A stretch of 64,000 nt of DNA, from NCBI GenBank assembly GCA_022827905.1, contig JAJEIQ010000078.1, forward strand, positions 1 through 64,000, given 5' to 3'. How positions within the stretch are numbered: position 1 is the first letter of the stretch; every line of letters starts with the position of its first letter. Positions 32,504 through 41,655 of this stretch are shown here, one piece after another. The notes beneath the pieces are model-generated. The model made no database searches. It was not told where the DNA came from and worked only from the letters and a program-made list of their open reading frames with translations. The DNA is from Pseudomonadales bacterium (GTDB lineage: Bacteria; Pseudomonadota; Gammaproteobacteria; Pseudomonadales; Azotimanducaceae). The position numbers and the translations under genes are program-made.

Positions 32504-33298
32504 ATGGCAGGACGTGTTGCAGGCAAGGTGGCGCTGGTCACCGGTGGCGCCAAGGGTCTCGGTGAAGCCGATGCAAGGGCGCTCGCCGCCGAAGGGGCGA
32601 AGGTGGTGCTCACCGACGTGGACGACAATGCCGGTCAGGCCGTAGCGGAGGACATCGGCGCCCTGTTCAAGCGCCAGGACGTCACTGACGAGGCGGGCTG
32701 GCAGCAGATCGTTGCGGAAATCACTGCGGAATTTGGCGCCCTGCACATCCTCGTCAACAACGCCGGCATCGTGTTGCCGGGCTCCATCGAGGGTCAGACC
32801 TACGCGGACTACAGGGCGCAGGTGGCAGTGAGTGCGGACGCCACCTTCCTTGGCTGCAAATATGCCATCCCCCTGATGGCGGATAGCGGCGGCGGTTCGA
32901 TCATCAACATGGCGTCGGTCGCCTCCAAGCTTGCCTACAGCGGCATTGTGGGATACGCAGCGGCTAAGGGCGCGGTGGAGGGCATCACCCGCTCAATTGC
33001 CGCCCATTGCCTGGAATCGGGCTACAAGATTCGCTGCAACTCGATTCATCCCGGCTCCATCAACACGCCCATGGTGCAGAATGTTGGTCGCCAAATGGAA
33101 GAAGCGGGGCTGGTCGCACCCGGTGGGGCCCAAGCGCCGGACCCGGCGGAGGTGCCGGTGCTCGGTGTTCCCAGCAACATCGCCGATGTGGTGGTGTTTC
33201 TGGCGTCCGACGAATCCGCCTTCATAACGGCCCAGGAATTCGTCGTGGACGGCGGCATGTCCATGGTGCCCGCTCCCCTGGTTCACGAGCTTCAATAG
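32504..33298 (+). CDS. Short-chain dehydrogenase/reductase
   Basis: A 264-aa SDR with cofactor motif TGGAKGLGEAD, NNAGI at about residues 86-90, catalytic Ser in NMASVASK, the Tyr-x3-Lys pair in GYAAAKGAVEG and VDGGMSM near the end. GGAGG 8 nt upstream of the ATG fixes the start at 32504. It resembles hydroxysteroid/cyclohexanol-type SDRs (a GxxxxxxD substrate loop with THPGSINTPM-like motif). It ends the plus-strand cluster, 85 nt after the aminotransferase. Confidence 0.92.
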   Translation: MAGRVAGKVALVTGGAKGLGEADARALAAEGAKVVLTDVDDNAGQAVAEDIGALFKRQDVTDEAGWQQIVAEITAEFGALHILVNNAGIVLPGSIEGQTYADYRAQVAVSADATFLGCKYAIPLMADSGGGSIINMASVASKLAYSGIVGYAAAKGAVEGITRSIAAHCLESGYKIRCNSIHPGSINTPMVQNVGRQMEEAGLVAPGGAQAPDPAEVPVLGVPSNIADVVVFLASDESAFITAQEFVVDGGMSMVPAPLVHELQ

Positions 33299-33373
33299 CG
33301 GCGTTCAACACGGCAGCGGCGCTGAGCGGGTTTCAGTAGGTCTCGAAAACCGACTGTGCTGGTCCGGCAGCCC

Positions 33374-35023
33374 TTAGGTTGGTTCCTCCGCTGGCGATTC
33401 GGGTGCGAGCCCCGCTTCGACATCCGCCTGCAGGGCCTCCGCATCCCGTTCGCCTGCATCCCCCATCCCGCCGCCGCCTGGCGTTTCAAGCACTAGGACC
33501 GCGCCGGCGGGCACTAGGTCCTTGCCCTTGCCGGGCAGGTCCGGGCCGTCCTTCAAGTACACCCGTCCGGGCAGGCCCGGCCCGCCGCCGAACCGGCCCC
33601 GGGCGGGGAAGCGGACGCGGTCGAACATCTTGGAGATATGGAAGGGCGCGCCTTCGCGATGGGCGATTTCGATGATCTGCCCGTGGCCGCCGCGGAACTG
33701 GCCTGCACCGCCGGAGCCGGGGCGATACTCCTTGCGCCAGATCACCAACGGCGAAGTGGCTTCATTGACTTCGGTCGGCGTGGTGCGCACGCCGCTGGGA
33801 AAGGCGGTGGTCGATAGGCCGTCCTTGGCGGGGCGCGCGCCGGCGCCGCCGTTGAAGATGGGGTTGATGACGAAGTCCTCGGCGGGGGAATTGCCTCCTT
33901 GGGCGCCCAGGCCCGCGCCGAGGAACACCGGGTTCCAGATGCACGAGGCGCCCTCCGCCGGGGTCTGGCCGGGCAGTGCCTGCTCCAGGCAGCCGAGCAC
34001 CACGTCGGGCAGCATTTGGCCGATGGCGTGGCGGGCGGAGACCGCCGCCGGTGGCAAGGCGTTGAGAATGCAGCCGGTTGGCGCGCTCACTTCGATGCAA
34101 CGGAGGGATCCGGCGTTGTTGGGGATGTCATTGCCGACGATGCAGCGCGCACCAAAGGAGGCGTAGGCTTGGGTATAGGGCAGGGGCACGTTGATGCCGA
34201 AGGGGGACAGGCCGGAAGTGCCCTCGAAATCGATGCGCATGGCCTCCCCGGCGATGGTCAGCGAGGCGCGCAGATCGACCGGCGCATCGTAGCCGTCCAC
34301 CCGCATTTCATAGTGGTGTTGGCCGTCGGGGAGGGCGGCGATCTCGCGACGCATGGCGCCTTCGGAAGTTTCAAGAATGGCCCGGCCCGTACTGTCGAGA
34401 TCAGGGAGTTCAAAGTCGTCGAGGGTGTTGAGCAGCTCGCGCCCCCCGGCATCGTTGCAAGCGGCCAGGGAGTACAGGTCGCCTTGGGCGACCACCGGAT
34501 CGCGGACATTGGCGGCGAGGATCGACAGCAGCGTCTGGTTCGGCTCCCCGGCTCGAAAAAGGAAGCCGATGGGGATGTTGAGGCCCTCCTCGAACACTTG
34601 CGAGGCGTCCGGCCCAAAGCCCCGGCCGCCGACGTCGGCGATGTGGCTGGTGCTGGCAAAGAGCCCCACCGGTTGGCCGGAGCGGAACACCGGCGTCACC
34701 ACGGTGAAGTCGTTCAGATGGCCGGTGCCGTCCCAAGGGTCGTTGGTCAGCAGCACGTCGCCGGGCTCCAACGTCGCCAAGGGATGCCGGTTCAGGAACT
34801 TGCCCACCGAAGCCGCCATGGCGTTGACGTGCCCCGGCGTTCCGGTCACCGCTTGGGCCAGCATCTCACCTTGGGTGTTGAACACCCCGGCGGATAGATC
34901 CCCGGCCTCCCGCACGACGGTGGAGAAGGCCGTGCGCATCAAGGTTTGCGCCTGTTCCTCGACGATGGCCAGCAGCCGGTTCCAGATCAGTTGGGTGCGA
35001 ATCGCGTTCGGTGCTTCAGTCAT
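33374..35023 (-). CDS. Hydantoinase B/oxoprolinase family protein
   Basis: A 549-aa HyuB-type subunit. The N-terminal NAIRTQLIWNRLLAIVEEQ and RTAFSTVVREAGDLSAG, the TGTPGHVNAMAASV segment and GDVLLTNDPWDGTGHLND are typical of the family. Together with HyuA it forms ATP-dependent N-methylhydantoinase, 5-oxoprolinase or acetone-carboxylase-like enzymes. Its ATG overlaps the HyuA stop by 8 nt. Its exact amide or ketone substrate cannot be decided from sequence. Confidence 0.93.
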   Translation of the reverse strand: MTEAPNAIRTQLIWNRLLAIVEEQAQTLMRTAFSTVVREAGDLSAGVFNTQGEMLAQAVTGTPGHVNAMAASVGKFLNRHPLATLEPGDVLLTNDPWDGTGHLNDFTVVTPVFRSGQPVGLFASTSHIADVGGRGFGPDASQVFEEGLNIPIGFLFRAGEPNQTLLSILAANVRDPVVAQGDLYSLAACNDAGGRELLNTLDDFELPDLDSTGRAILETSEGAMRREIAALPDGQHHYEMRVDGYDAPVDLRASLTIAGEAMRIDFEGTSGLSPFGINVPLPYTQAYASFGARCIVGNDIPNNAGSLRCIEVSAPTGCILNALPPAAVSARHAIGQMLPDVVLGCLEQALPGQTPAEGASCIWNPVFLGAGLGAQGGNSPAEDFVINPIFNGGAGARPAKDGLSTTAFPSGVRTTPTEVNEATSPLVIWRKEYRPGSGGAGQFRGGHGQIIEIAHREGAPFHISKMFDRVRFPARGRFGGGPGLPGRVYLKDGPDLPGKGKDLVPAGAVLVLETPGGGGMGDAGERDAEALQADVEAGLAPESPAEEPT

Positions 35024-37088
35024 TGGCGGCTCGCTCCAGAATCAGGTGGCCTTGGGCATTGACCACGCCGGAGAAGTCTGCGCCGACCACGGTGGTGGTC
35101 TGATCCTCCACGACCAGGGCCGGCCCATCGAAGTGGTCGCCGGGGCGGAACTTCCCGCGGTGGTAGAGCGCCGCCTCCCCCACGTCCCCCGGGGCCGCAT
35201 CGAACAGCTCGACGCCGCCATCGGGCGTTGCTTGGCGCAAGCGTTGCGGCGCGGGCACTGGCTCTTGGGCGAGGGGCGCGGTGCCCAAAGCCAACGTCCA
35301 GCTTAGGATTTCGATTTCCTGTCCGGGAATGGTCCGCCCGTAAAGTGCTCGGTAGGCTGCGGCGAAGGCGTCGCCGAGTTGGCCGGTGAAGTCATCGGCG
35401 TCTTGGGGCGGGGCATTGACGGCGATCTCAAAACCCTGGCCGGCGTAGCGCATGTAGGCCCGAGTAGTCTCCTTAAGCGGTTGGTCCGTTGCCGCTTCGA
35501 CGACGGCGGCGGCCTCCGTGCGCATCTCGTCGATCAGTTGGCGGATTTCCGCCAAGCGAAGGCCGGAGAGGGTCATGAAGCGGCTGCGCACCACCTCGAA
35601 GCTGATCGGTGCCAGCAGGAAGCCCAAGGCGGAGCCGACGCCGGCGCCCTTGGGGATCAGGATGCGGTCGATTCGGAGCTTGTCCGCCACCCGGCATGCA
35701 TGCAGCGGCGCCGCGCCGCCGTAGGCGATCAGGGTGCGGCCGCCGGTGTCCTTGCCCCACTCCACCGCATGGGCGCGGGCCGCGGCGGCCATGTTCTCGT
35801 CAATGACCTCACTGATGCCTGCCGCTGCAGCCAAGGTGTCGAGCTGCAGCGGGGCGGCCACATCGCCATCGATGGCGCAGCGGCTGGCGTCGGTGTCGAG
35901 CTTTATTGCGCCGCCCGCGAAGAACTCGGGCCGCAAGCGGCCGAGCAGGGTGTCGGCATCCGTCACCGTGGGCAGCGCCCCGCCCCGTCCGTAGGCGGCA
36001 GGCCCCGGTTCGGAACCGGCGCTGGCGGGGCCGACAGCGAGGCGGCCGAGGTTGTCGACGGCGGCGATGGAGCCGCCGCCGGCACCGATTTCCACCATTT
36101 CGATCACCGGAATGCGCACCGGCAGCCCGGAGCCCTTCTTGAATCGGTAGGCGCGGTCCACCTCGAAGGCGCGGGAGAGCAGGGGTTCGGCATCGTCGAT
36201 CAGGCATATCTTGGCGGTGGTGCCGCCCATGTCGAACGACAGCGCCCGGCCGTAGCCGGATTGCCGGGCGATGGTTTGGGCCAGCAGGGCGCCACCGGCG
36301 GGGCCGGACTCCACGAGGCGGATGGGAAAGCGGCCAGCGGTGGCGATGTCGGTCAGGCCGCCTCCGGAGGTCATCAGCAGCAGCGGGCATTGGATGCCCG
36401 CAGCTCGAAGTTGCCTTTGCAGGCTGTCCAAGTAAGCTGCCATCAGCGGCTGCACGTAAGCATTGGCGCAGGTGGTGGACAGCCGCTCGTACTCCCGAAT
36501 TTCCGGGCAGACTTCGCTGGACAGCGTGATGGAAGCGCTTGGCAAGCGCTCACGCACCGCCGCCGCTGTTCGCTGCTCGTGTTCGGGGTTGCGGTAGGCA
36601 TGCAGGAAGCCGATGGCCACGCTCTCGACCTGCCGCTCCTCGAGTGCGCCCAAGGCATGATTTAGCGAGGTTTCGTCAAGCGGCTTGAGCACGCCGCCGT
36701 CGGCGGCGATGCGTTCGCGCACCGGAATGCGCAGTCGGCGCGGCACAAGGGGCGCGGGGCGGTCTATGTTGATGTCGTACTGTTCAAAACGGTTCTCGAA
36801 GGCCATCTCCACGGCGTCGCGATGACCCTCGGTGGTGAGCAGGGCGGTCACCGCGCCGCGCCGCTCGATCAGCGCGTTGGTGGCTAGGGTGGTGCCGTGC
36901 AGGAACAGGCCCAAGGCCTCGGGCGCGCAGCCCGCCGAGGCCATGACTTGTCCTAGGCCCTGGAGCACGGCGTCGGCCGGGTCCGAATAGCTGGTTAGCA
37001 CCTTGGCAGTGTGCTGGCGAGCGCCGTCATCCAACACCAGGTCGGTAAAGGTGCCGCCGATGTCGGCGGCGATTCGAACCGGGGTCAT
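35016..37088 (-). CDS. Hydantoinase A/oxoprolinase family protein
   Basis: A 690-aa HyuA-type ATP-binding subunit. The ASKHA phosphate-1 loop is RIAADIGGTFTDLVLD at the N-terminus, and GYGRALSFDMGGTTAKICL is phosphate 2. The downstream part carries IEMVEIGAGGGSIAAVDN. It pairs with HyuB to hydrolyse or carboxylate with ATP. The ATG at 37088 shares ATGA with the stop of the MFS gene upstream, which fixes the start. Confidence 0.93.
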   Translation of the reverse strand: MTPVRIAADIGGTFTDLVLDDGARQHTAKVLTSYSDPADAVLQGLGQVMASAGCAPEALGLFLHGTTLATNALIERRGAVTALLTTEGHRDAVEMAFENRFEQYDINIDRPAPLVPRRLRIPVRERIAADGGVLKPLDETSLNHALGALEERQVESVAIGFLHAYRNPEHEQRTAAAVRERLPSASITLSSEVCPEIREYERLSTTCANAYVQPLMAAYLDSLQRQLRAAGIQCPLLLMTSGGGLTDIATAGRFPIRLVESGPAGGALLAQTIARQSGYGRALSFDMGGTTAKICLIDDAEPLLSRAFEVDRAYRFKKGSGLPVRIPVIEMVEIGAGGGSIAAVDNLGRLAVGPASAGSEPGPAAYGRGGALPTVTDADTLLGRLRPEFFAGGAIKLDTDASRCAIDGDVAAPLQLDTLAAAAGISEVIDENMAAAARAHAVEWGKDTGGRTLIAYGGAAPLHACRVADKLRIDRILIPKGAGVGSALGFLLAPISFEVVRSRFMTLSGLRLAEIRQLIDEMRTEAAAVVEAATDQPLKETTRAYMRYAGQGFEIAVNAPPQDADDFTGQLGDAFAAAYRALYGRTIPGQEIEILSWTLALGTAPLAQEPVPAPQRLRQATPDGGVELFDAAPGDVGEAALYHRGKFRPGDHFDGPALVVEDQTTTVVGADFSGVVNAQGHLILERAAND

Positions 37089-38275
37089 GGAGCCGTCTTC
37101 ATGCGCCATAGGGAGGAGCGAAATCCTATCATCAAAACCACGGCCAACATGCCGGTGGCGCAGATGCCGAGGGCGGCTTGGGCGCCGAGCTGATTGACCA
37201 GGTAGCCGCTGCCCAAGGCGCCTAAGGGGCCTGCGCCCATGAAGGAGAAGGAGTGGAATCCCATCACCCGCCCCTGCTGTCCGTCGGGGGCCTGTTCCTG
37301 CATGATGGTGCGCGACATGGTCATGGCGACGCCGCCGCAAGCGCCCCAAACGAACACCATGCCGAGAAAGGCGGAAAAGCCCGGCGCCAAGGCCACTGCG
37401 CCAAGCACGATGGCGCCCACGAACTGGGCCAGAATCAAGGCGCGGCCCTGGCGGGCCACGTCACCCCGGCGCAGCAGCAGGGAGATGGCCAGCACCAGGC
37501 CGATGGAATTGCAGACGTTCATGAGGCCGAGGTCGGTGGCCGAGCCATGGAACACCTCGCGCACAAGCAGCGGCAGCGTGACGATGTAGGAGCCCATGAA
37601 GAACAGCGACATGGCGACGTTCTGCAGTGCCACCATGCGCAGTTGCCGGTGCTGCAGCACGGTCTTGGCGCCCTCGATGACCGAATCCATCAGGGTGGCG
37701 GAGGATTCGGCGCCGAGCGCCCGCCGAGGTTGGGCGATGCTGCGAAAGCCCGCCACCCCCACTGCGAGAATCAGAACCTGGATGCCCAATATAAGCGCCG
37801 GGCCGACCGCATCCGCTGAAGAGGCGATCAGAAAGCCGAGGATCGAGGTGCCGAACTGGGCGATGCTGGCCAGCATGACAGTGCGTTGAATGCGCCCGTC
37901 GGCGACGTGGTTGAGCAATCCGTCCCGAGCGGGGGTCACGAACGCCTGCGCGCAGCCCATGACCAAGGCGTAGACCAACAGGCCCTCGAACGTGAGCTGG
38001 TTGGTGAGCACCAAGGCCAGCAGCCAAAGGGGCGCGAGCGTGGCGGCGGCTTGGGCGAGTGCCGCCACCCGCCGTCCGCCGTAGCGGTCGGCCACGCTGC
38101 CGCCCGCCAGAATGAGCAGCGTGCCGGGCAGCAGCAGCGTCATCTGCGCAATGCCCACCCGGTTCGGCGACTCGCGCAGCACCATGGTCACCAGCCAAGC
38201 GAACATGACGCCCTGAATGCCCACCGACAGAAACCAGCTGCCGGTGCCTAACAAGTAGTAGTGCAGCGGCCTCAT
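37085..38275 (-). CDS. MFS transporter
   Basis: A 396-aa major facilitator protein with about 12 hydrophobic helices and the MFS loop 2-3 motif VADRYGGRRVA near residue 63. It resembles the enterobactin-exporter or LplT-like MFS_3 group. It lies between an LpxL-type acyltransferase gene (4-nt overlap) and hyuA (4-nt overlap), so it is in that operon. It could import the HyuAB substrate or flip a lipid. The linkage to both neighbours leaves the choice open. Confidence 0.88.
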   Translation of the reverse strand: MRPLHYYLLGTGSWFLSVGIQGVMFAWLVTMVLRESPNRVGIAQMTLLLPGTLLILAGGSVADRYGGRRVAALAQAAATLAPLWLLALVLTNQLTFEGLLVYALVMGCAQAFVTPARDGLLNHVADGRIQRTVMLASIAQFGTSILGFLIASSADAVGPALILGIQVLILAVGVAGFRSIAQPRRALGAESSATLMDSVIEGAKTVLQHRQLRMVALQNVAMSLFFMGSYIVTLPLLVREVFHGSATDLGLMNVCNSIGLVLAISLLLRRGDVARQGRALILAQFVGAIVLGAVALAPGFSAFLGMVFVWGACGGVAMTMSRTIMQEQAPDGQQGRVMGFHSFSFMGAGPLGALGSGYLVNQLGAQAALGICATGMLAVVLMIGFRSSLWRMKTAP

Positions 38276-39192
38276 AGGTCGTAAGGCCTCGGTTCATTGG
38301 GCGGGCGCGTCTTGAATCGTCGGTGCAGCCATAGGTATTGCTCCGGGCAGCTCCGGACAGCTTGTTCTATGGCTTGGTTAACCGTGGCCGCATCCCTGTG
38401 CGCATCCCCGCTGGGGAAGTCCGCAAGGGGTGGCTCAAAGCGGATCGTCCAAGTGCGGTCCGCAGCGTTGCGGTGCTGGCTCATCGGCAGCACCGGGGAG
38501 CCGTTGTGGCGCGCCAGTTGGGCGGTGGCCGTTATGGTTGCCGCCGGGACTCCGAAAAACGGCGCGAACACCGAGTGCTTCGGACCGTAGTCCTGATCCG
38601 CAGCGTACCAGATGGCGCGCCCGGCCTTCAGGGCCCGCAGGGTGGGGCGCAGTGCCTTACGCTCCAGGACGCCATCGAAGTAGTGGCCGCGTCCGCGCAC
38701 CTGCACCCACTCCCAAACCGGGTTGCGGTTTTTGCGGTACATGACATCGACCGGGCCCAAATTGACCAGTTCGGCGGCAATGATGTCCATGACCGCGAAG
38801 TGGGCGCCGAGCAGCACCAGGCCGCGCCCTTCGGCCAGGGCCGCATGAAAGTGCTCGGCGCCCTCGACGCGCACGCGGTGGCGTCGGCCGCGTTTCGGGT
38901 TGAGCCAGGCCACGCAGAGTTCCAGCGCACCTTGGGTTACCGCCTCAAACACCCGCCGCGCCAAGGCTTGGCGCTCGGTTGCGTCGAGTTCGGGAAAGCA
39001 CAGGCGCAGGTTGGTCTCCGTGATTCGTCGGCGGGCGCCGCCAAGGCGGAACGCCAAGCGCCCGAGCAGTCCGCCGAGCGGGAAGAGGGCCCCCCAAGGC
39101 AGCCGGGCAACGAGCCAGCCCAGGCCCACGAGGCACCAAGTGGGCCACACCTGCGGCGAGGCGATGTGAACGGGCGGTGAGCGATCGGACAT
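38272..39192 (-). CDS. LpxL/HtrB-type lipid A acyltransferase
   Basis: A 306-aa LPLAT-superfamily inner-membrane acyltransferase. It has a single N-terminal hydrophobic anchor (CLVGLGWLVARLPWGALFPL). The catalytic H-x4-D is GAHFAVMD at about residue 140, and WYAADQDYG precedes FFGVPAATITATAQLA. LpxL proteins transfer a secondary acyl chain to Kdo-lipid A. The ATG at 39192 is chosen (MSDRSPPVHIA). It starts an operon with an MFS gene and hyuAB, an unusual setting for a lipid A enzyme, and diverges from the small peptide gene. Confidence 0.88.
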   Translation of the reverse strand: MSDRSPPVHIASPQVWPTWCLVGLGWLVARLPWGALFPLGGLLGRLAFRLGGARRRITETNLRLCFPELDATERQALARRVFEAVTQGALELCVAWLNPKRGRRHRVRVEGAEHFHAALAEGRGLVLLGAHFAVMDIIAAELVNLGPVDVMYRKNRNPVWEWVQVRGRGHYFDGVLERKALRPTLRALKAGRAIWYAADQDYGPKHSVFAPFFGVPAATITATAQLARHNGSPVLPMSQHRNAADRTWTIRFEPPLADFPSGDAHRDAATVNQAIEQAVRSCPEQYLWLHRRFKTRPPNEPRPYDL

Positions 39193-39411
39193 TGGGGATT
39201 GAGGCCATTGGCCGGTGCGGAAGGCGGAGTTTAACCCGGACGCCTTGGTGGATTTGTCGCACAGGGCCGCAGCCATTGGCTCCAAGCTGCCATTGGCGGG
39301 ACATCGCAACCTGAAGGCTTGCTGGAAGATGGGGCGCAGGCATTGCGCTTTCGATGGCCGGCCAGCATCGTGGGGGTCCAATTTCCAGCAACTTCCCAAA
39401 GGAGAACACTC

Positions 39412-39597
39412 ATGCGAACTCTTGACGAAACCGAACTGCAAGGGGTCAGCGGCGGCTGGGGCTGGCCATCGCCGATCATTTGGTCACACAAACCCTATCC
39501 ACCCAATCCTCATCCTCCGACCGTAGTAAGGCCCGCGCCCCCGCCCGGGCCACAGCCGGTGCGGTGGGCTCCCTCTTGGACGCCGATCGGCCTTTGA
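39412..39597 (+). CDS. Putative double-glycine-leader peptide with Pro/Trp-rich core
   Basis: A 61-aa peptide with strong ribosome site AAAGGAGA upstream of ATG 39412. The leader MRTLDETELQGVSGG matches the double-glycine type used by bacteriocin/RiPP exporters with C39 peptidases (L..xEL..VSGG). Cleavage after Gly15 would release a 46-residue core starting WGWPSPIIWSHK, with 16 Pro and 5 Trp and no Cys. Such composition recalls proline-rich antimicrobial peptides. No C39 transporter, modification enzyme or immunity gene is recognised nearby, so export would rely on a distant machine. It is in its own transcription unit, with a hairpin 17 nt after the stop. Confidence 0.65.
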   Translation: MRTLDETELQGVSGGWGWPSPIIWSHKPYPPNPHPPTVVRPAPPPGPQPVRWAPSWTPIGL

Positions 39598-39614
39598 GGC
39601 CAGACCGGCGCTTC

Positions 39615-39636
39615 GCGGGCTCCTTCGGGAGCCCGC
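39615..39636 (+). terminator. GC-rich hairpin after the small peptide gene
   Basis: GCGGGCTCC-TTCG-GGAGCCCGC forms a perfect 9-bp stem with a stable TTCG tetraloop, 17 nt downstream of the peptide stop. It is followed by TTGCCC, not a T-run, so termination may be weak. It separates the peptide gene from the S9 peptidase gene. Confidence 0.6.
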
Positions 39637-39747
39637 TTGCCCGCCAAGCCGAGTGCTGGTTCGGGGTAGAATGCGGCCGCTGCACCGTCAGAGGCAACCG
39701 TGTCCGACCTGAGAATCTTCTCCTACCTGCCCACTGGCGCTGACGCC

Positions 39748-41649
39748 ATGAAGATTCACGTTTTAGCGGCGCTCGGCCCATTGCTCCTTGTGGCCTGTGG
39801 CCAGCCAGCGCCCACGGACAGCAGCCCACCGCCGAAGACCTATTCCGCCGCCGCTTTCTACGAGACCACGGCCTACCGCCTGCCCGCCGGCTACGCTTGG
39901 TCGGCGGACGGCGAGCGGCTGCTGATCGGCGCCGACAGTCTAGGCGCGCTCAACGCCTATGCGCTGCCGGTGTCGGGCGCCTCGGCCAGCGCCCTGACCA
40001 CCTCGGCGGACAATCCCCATCGTCCGCTGTCCTGGTTCCCTGGCGACGATCGGCTCCTGTACGCCGCCGACAACCAAGGGGACGAGTTGGACCACGTTCA
40101 CGTCCTTGCTCCGGACGGCGAGTCCGTCGACCTGACCCCCGGCGAGGGCCTGAAGGCCCTGTTCATGGGTTGGTCGGAGGCCAACGACGCCTTCTACGTG
40201 GCCACCAACGAACGGGATGCCGCCGTGTTCGACCTCTATCGCTACGCCGTCGAAGGCTATGGGCGGGAACTGCTGTTCGAGAACGACGCCAACTGGCGGC
40301 TGGGTGCCATCTCCCCCGACGGGCGGTACGTGGCCTTGCTGCGCGAGAACTCGAGCGCCGACAACGACATCCACATCTTGGACCGTGATGCCGCCGGCGC
40401 GCAAGCCACGCATCTCACGCCCCATGCGGGCAACATCAGCCACGCAGTGCATGAGTTCACGCCGGACAGCGGCGCCTTGCTCTACGGCTCCGACGAAGGC
40501 AGCGAATTCATGGCGGTGTGGCGTTGGGACGCCGCCACTGGCGAGAAGACGCCGCTGATTCAGGCGGAGTGGGACGTCGTGTTCGCCTTCCATTCGCGTT
40601 CGGGCCGATATCTCGTGCAGGGTATCAACGAGGACGCCCGCATCGCAGTGCGCATCAAGGACACCGCCACCGGCGATTGGCTGGCGCTGCCGGGCTTGCC
40701 GCAAGGCAATCCGGGCCAGATTCGCTTCTCGCGGGATGAATCCAAAGTCGCCCTGCTGCTGAGCACCGACACCTCGCCCAACGACATCTACGTGGTGGAC
40801 TTGGCCCAGGGCGAAAGCCGCCGCCTGACCCATGCGCCCAACCCGGAGATCGATGAGGCTGACTTGGTGCCGAGTGCCGTGGTGCGCTATCCGAGCTTCG
40901 ACGGCCTTGAGATTCCGGCCATCCTGTACCGGCCGAAGGGGGCCTCGGCCGCCAACCCGGTGCCAGCCTTGGTGTGGGTGCATGGCGGTCCCGGCGGGCA
41001 AAGCCGGCGCGGCTACTCGGCCATGATTCAGCACTTGGTGAACCACGGCTACGCCATCCTCGCCGCCAACAACCGCGGTTCATCTGGCTACGGCAAGACC
41101 TTTTTCCACATGGACGACCGCCGCCATGGCGAGGTCGATCTAGACGACATCGTGTACGGCAGACGCTACTTGGCGGGCCTCGATTGGGTGGATGGGCAGC
41201 GCGTCGGCATCATTGGGGGCTCCTACGGCGGCTACATGGTCGGCGCCGCCTTGGCGTTCCGTCCGGGCGTGTTCGAAGTGGGCATCAACATCTTCGGCGT
41301 GATGAATTGGGTGCGCACCTTGGAGTCCATCCCGCCTTGGTGGGGCGCCAACCGCAAGGCGCTGTACGATGAACTGGGCGACCCGGCCGTGGATGGCGAG
41401 CGGCTGCGCCGCATCTCGCCCCTGTTTCACGCCGAGAACATCAAGACCCCGCTGCTGGTGATCCAAGGCGCCAACGACCCTCGCGTGCTGCAGGTGGAGA
41501 GCGATGAGATCGTCGCCGCGGTGCAAGCAAACGGCACCCCGGTGGAGTACCTCGTCTTCCCCGACGAAGGCCACGGCTTCTCCCGCCGCGAGAACCGCAT
41601 CGCCGCCTCGGAAGCCTTCGTTGGGTTCCTGGAGGATCATTTGAATTGA
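39748..41649 (+). CDS. S9-family prolyl-oligopeptidase-like lipoprotein
   Basis: A 633-aa exported serine peptidase. The lipobox is LLLVACGQ after signal MKIHVLAALGP. An N-terminal beta-propeller follows (repeated WFPGDDRLLYAADNQGDEL-type blades), then the alpha/beta-hydrolase domain with nucleophile Ser492 in GGSYGGYMVG, Asp577 and His609 in DEGHGF. Prolyl-oligopeptidases cut after proline in short peptides. It is encoded downstream of the Pro/Trp-rich peptide gene, though a hairpin lies between. The ATG at 39748 gives a normal lipobox; a GTG at 39700 is in frame. Confidence 0.9.
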   Translation: MKIHVLAALGPLLLVACGQPAPTDSSPPPKTYSAAAFYETTAYRLPAGYAWSADGERLLIGADSLGALNAYALPVSGASASALTTSADNPHRPLSWFPGDDRLLYAADNQGDELDHVHVLAPDGESVDLTPGEGLKALFMGWSEANDAFYVATNERDAAVFDLYRYAVEGYGRELLFENDANWRLGAISPDGRYVALLRENSSADNDIHILDRDAAGAQATHLTPHAGNISHAVHEFTPDSGALLYGSDEGSEFMAVWRWDAATGEKTPLIQAEWDVVFAFHSRSGRYLVQGINEDARIAVRIKDTATGDWLALPGLPQGNPGQIRFSRDESKVALLLSTDTSPNDIYVVDLAQGESRRLTHAPNPEIDEADLVPSAVVRYPSFDGLEIPAILYRPKGASAANPVPALVWVHGGPGGQSRRGYSAMIQHLVNHGYAILAANNRGSSGYGKTFFHMDDRRHGEVDLDDIVYGRRYLAGLDWVDGQRVGIIGGSYGGYMVGAALAFRPGVFEVGINIFGVMNWVRTLESIPPWWGANRKALYDELGDPAVDGERLRRISPLFHAENIKTPLLVIQGANDPRVLQVESDEIVAAVQANGTPVEYLVFPDEGHGFSRRENRIAASEAFVGFLEDHLN

Positions 41650-41655
41650 CGGGGA

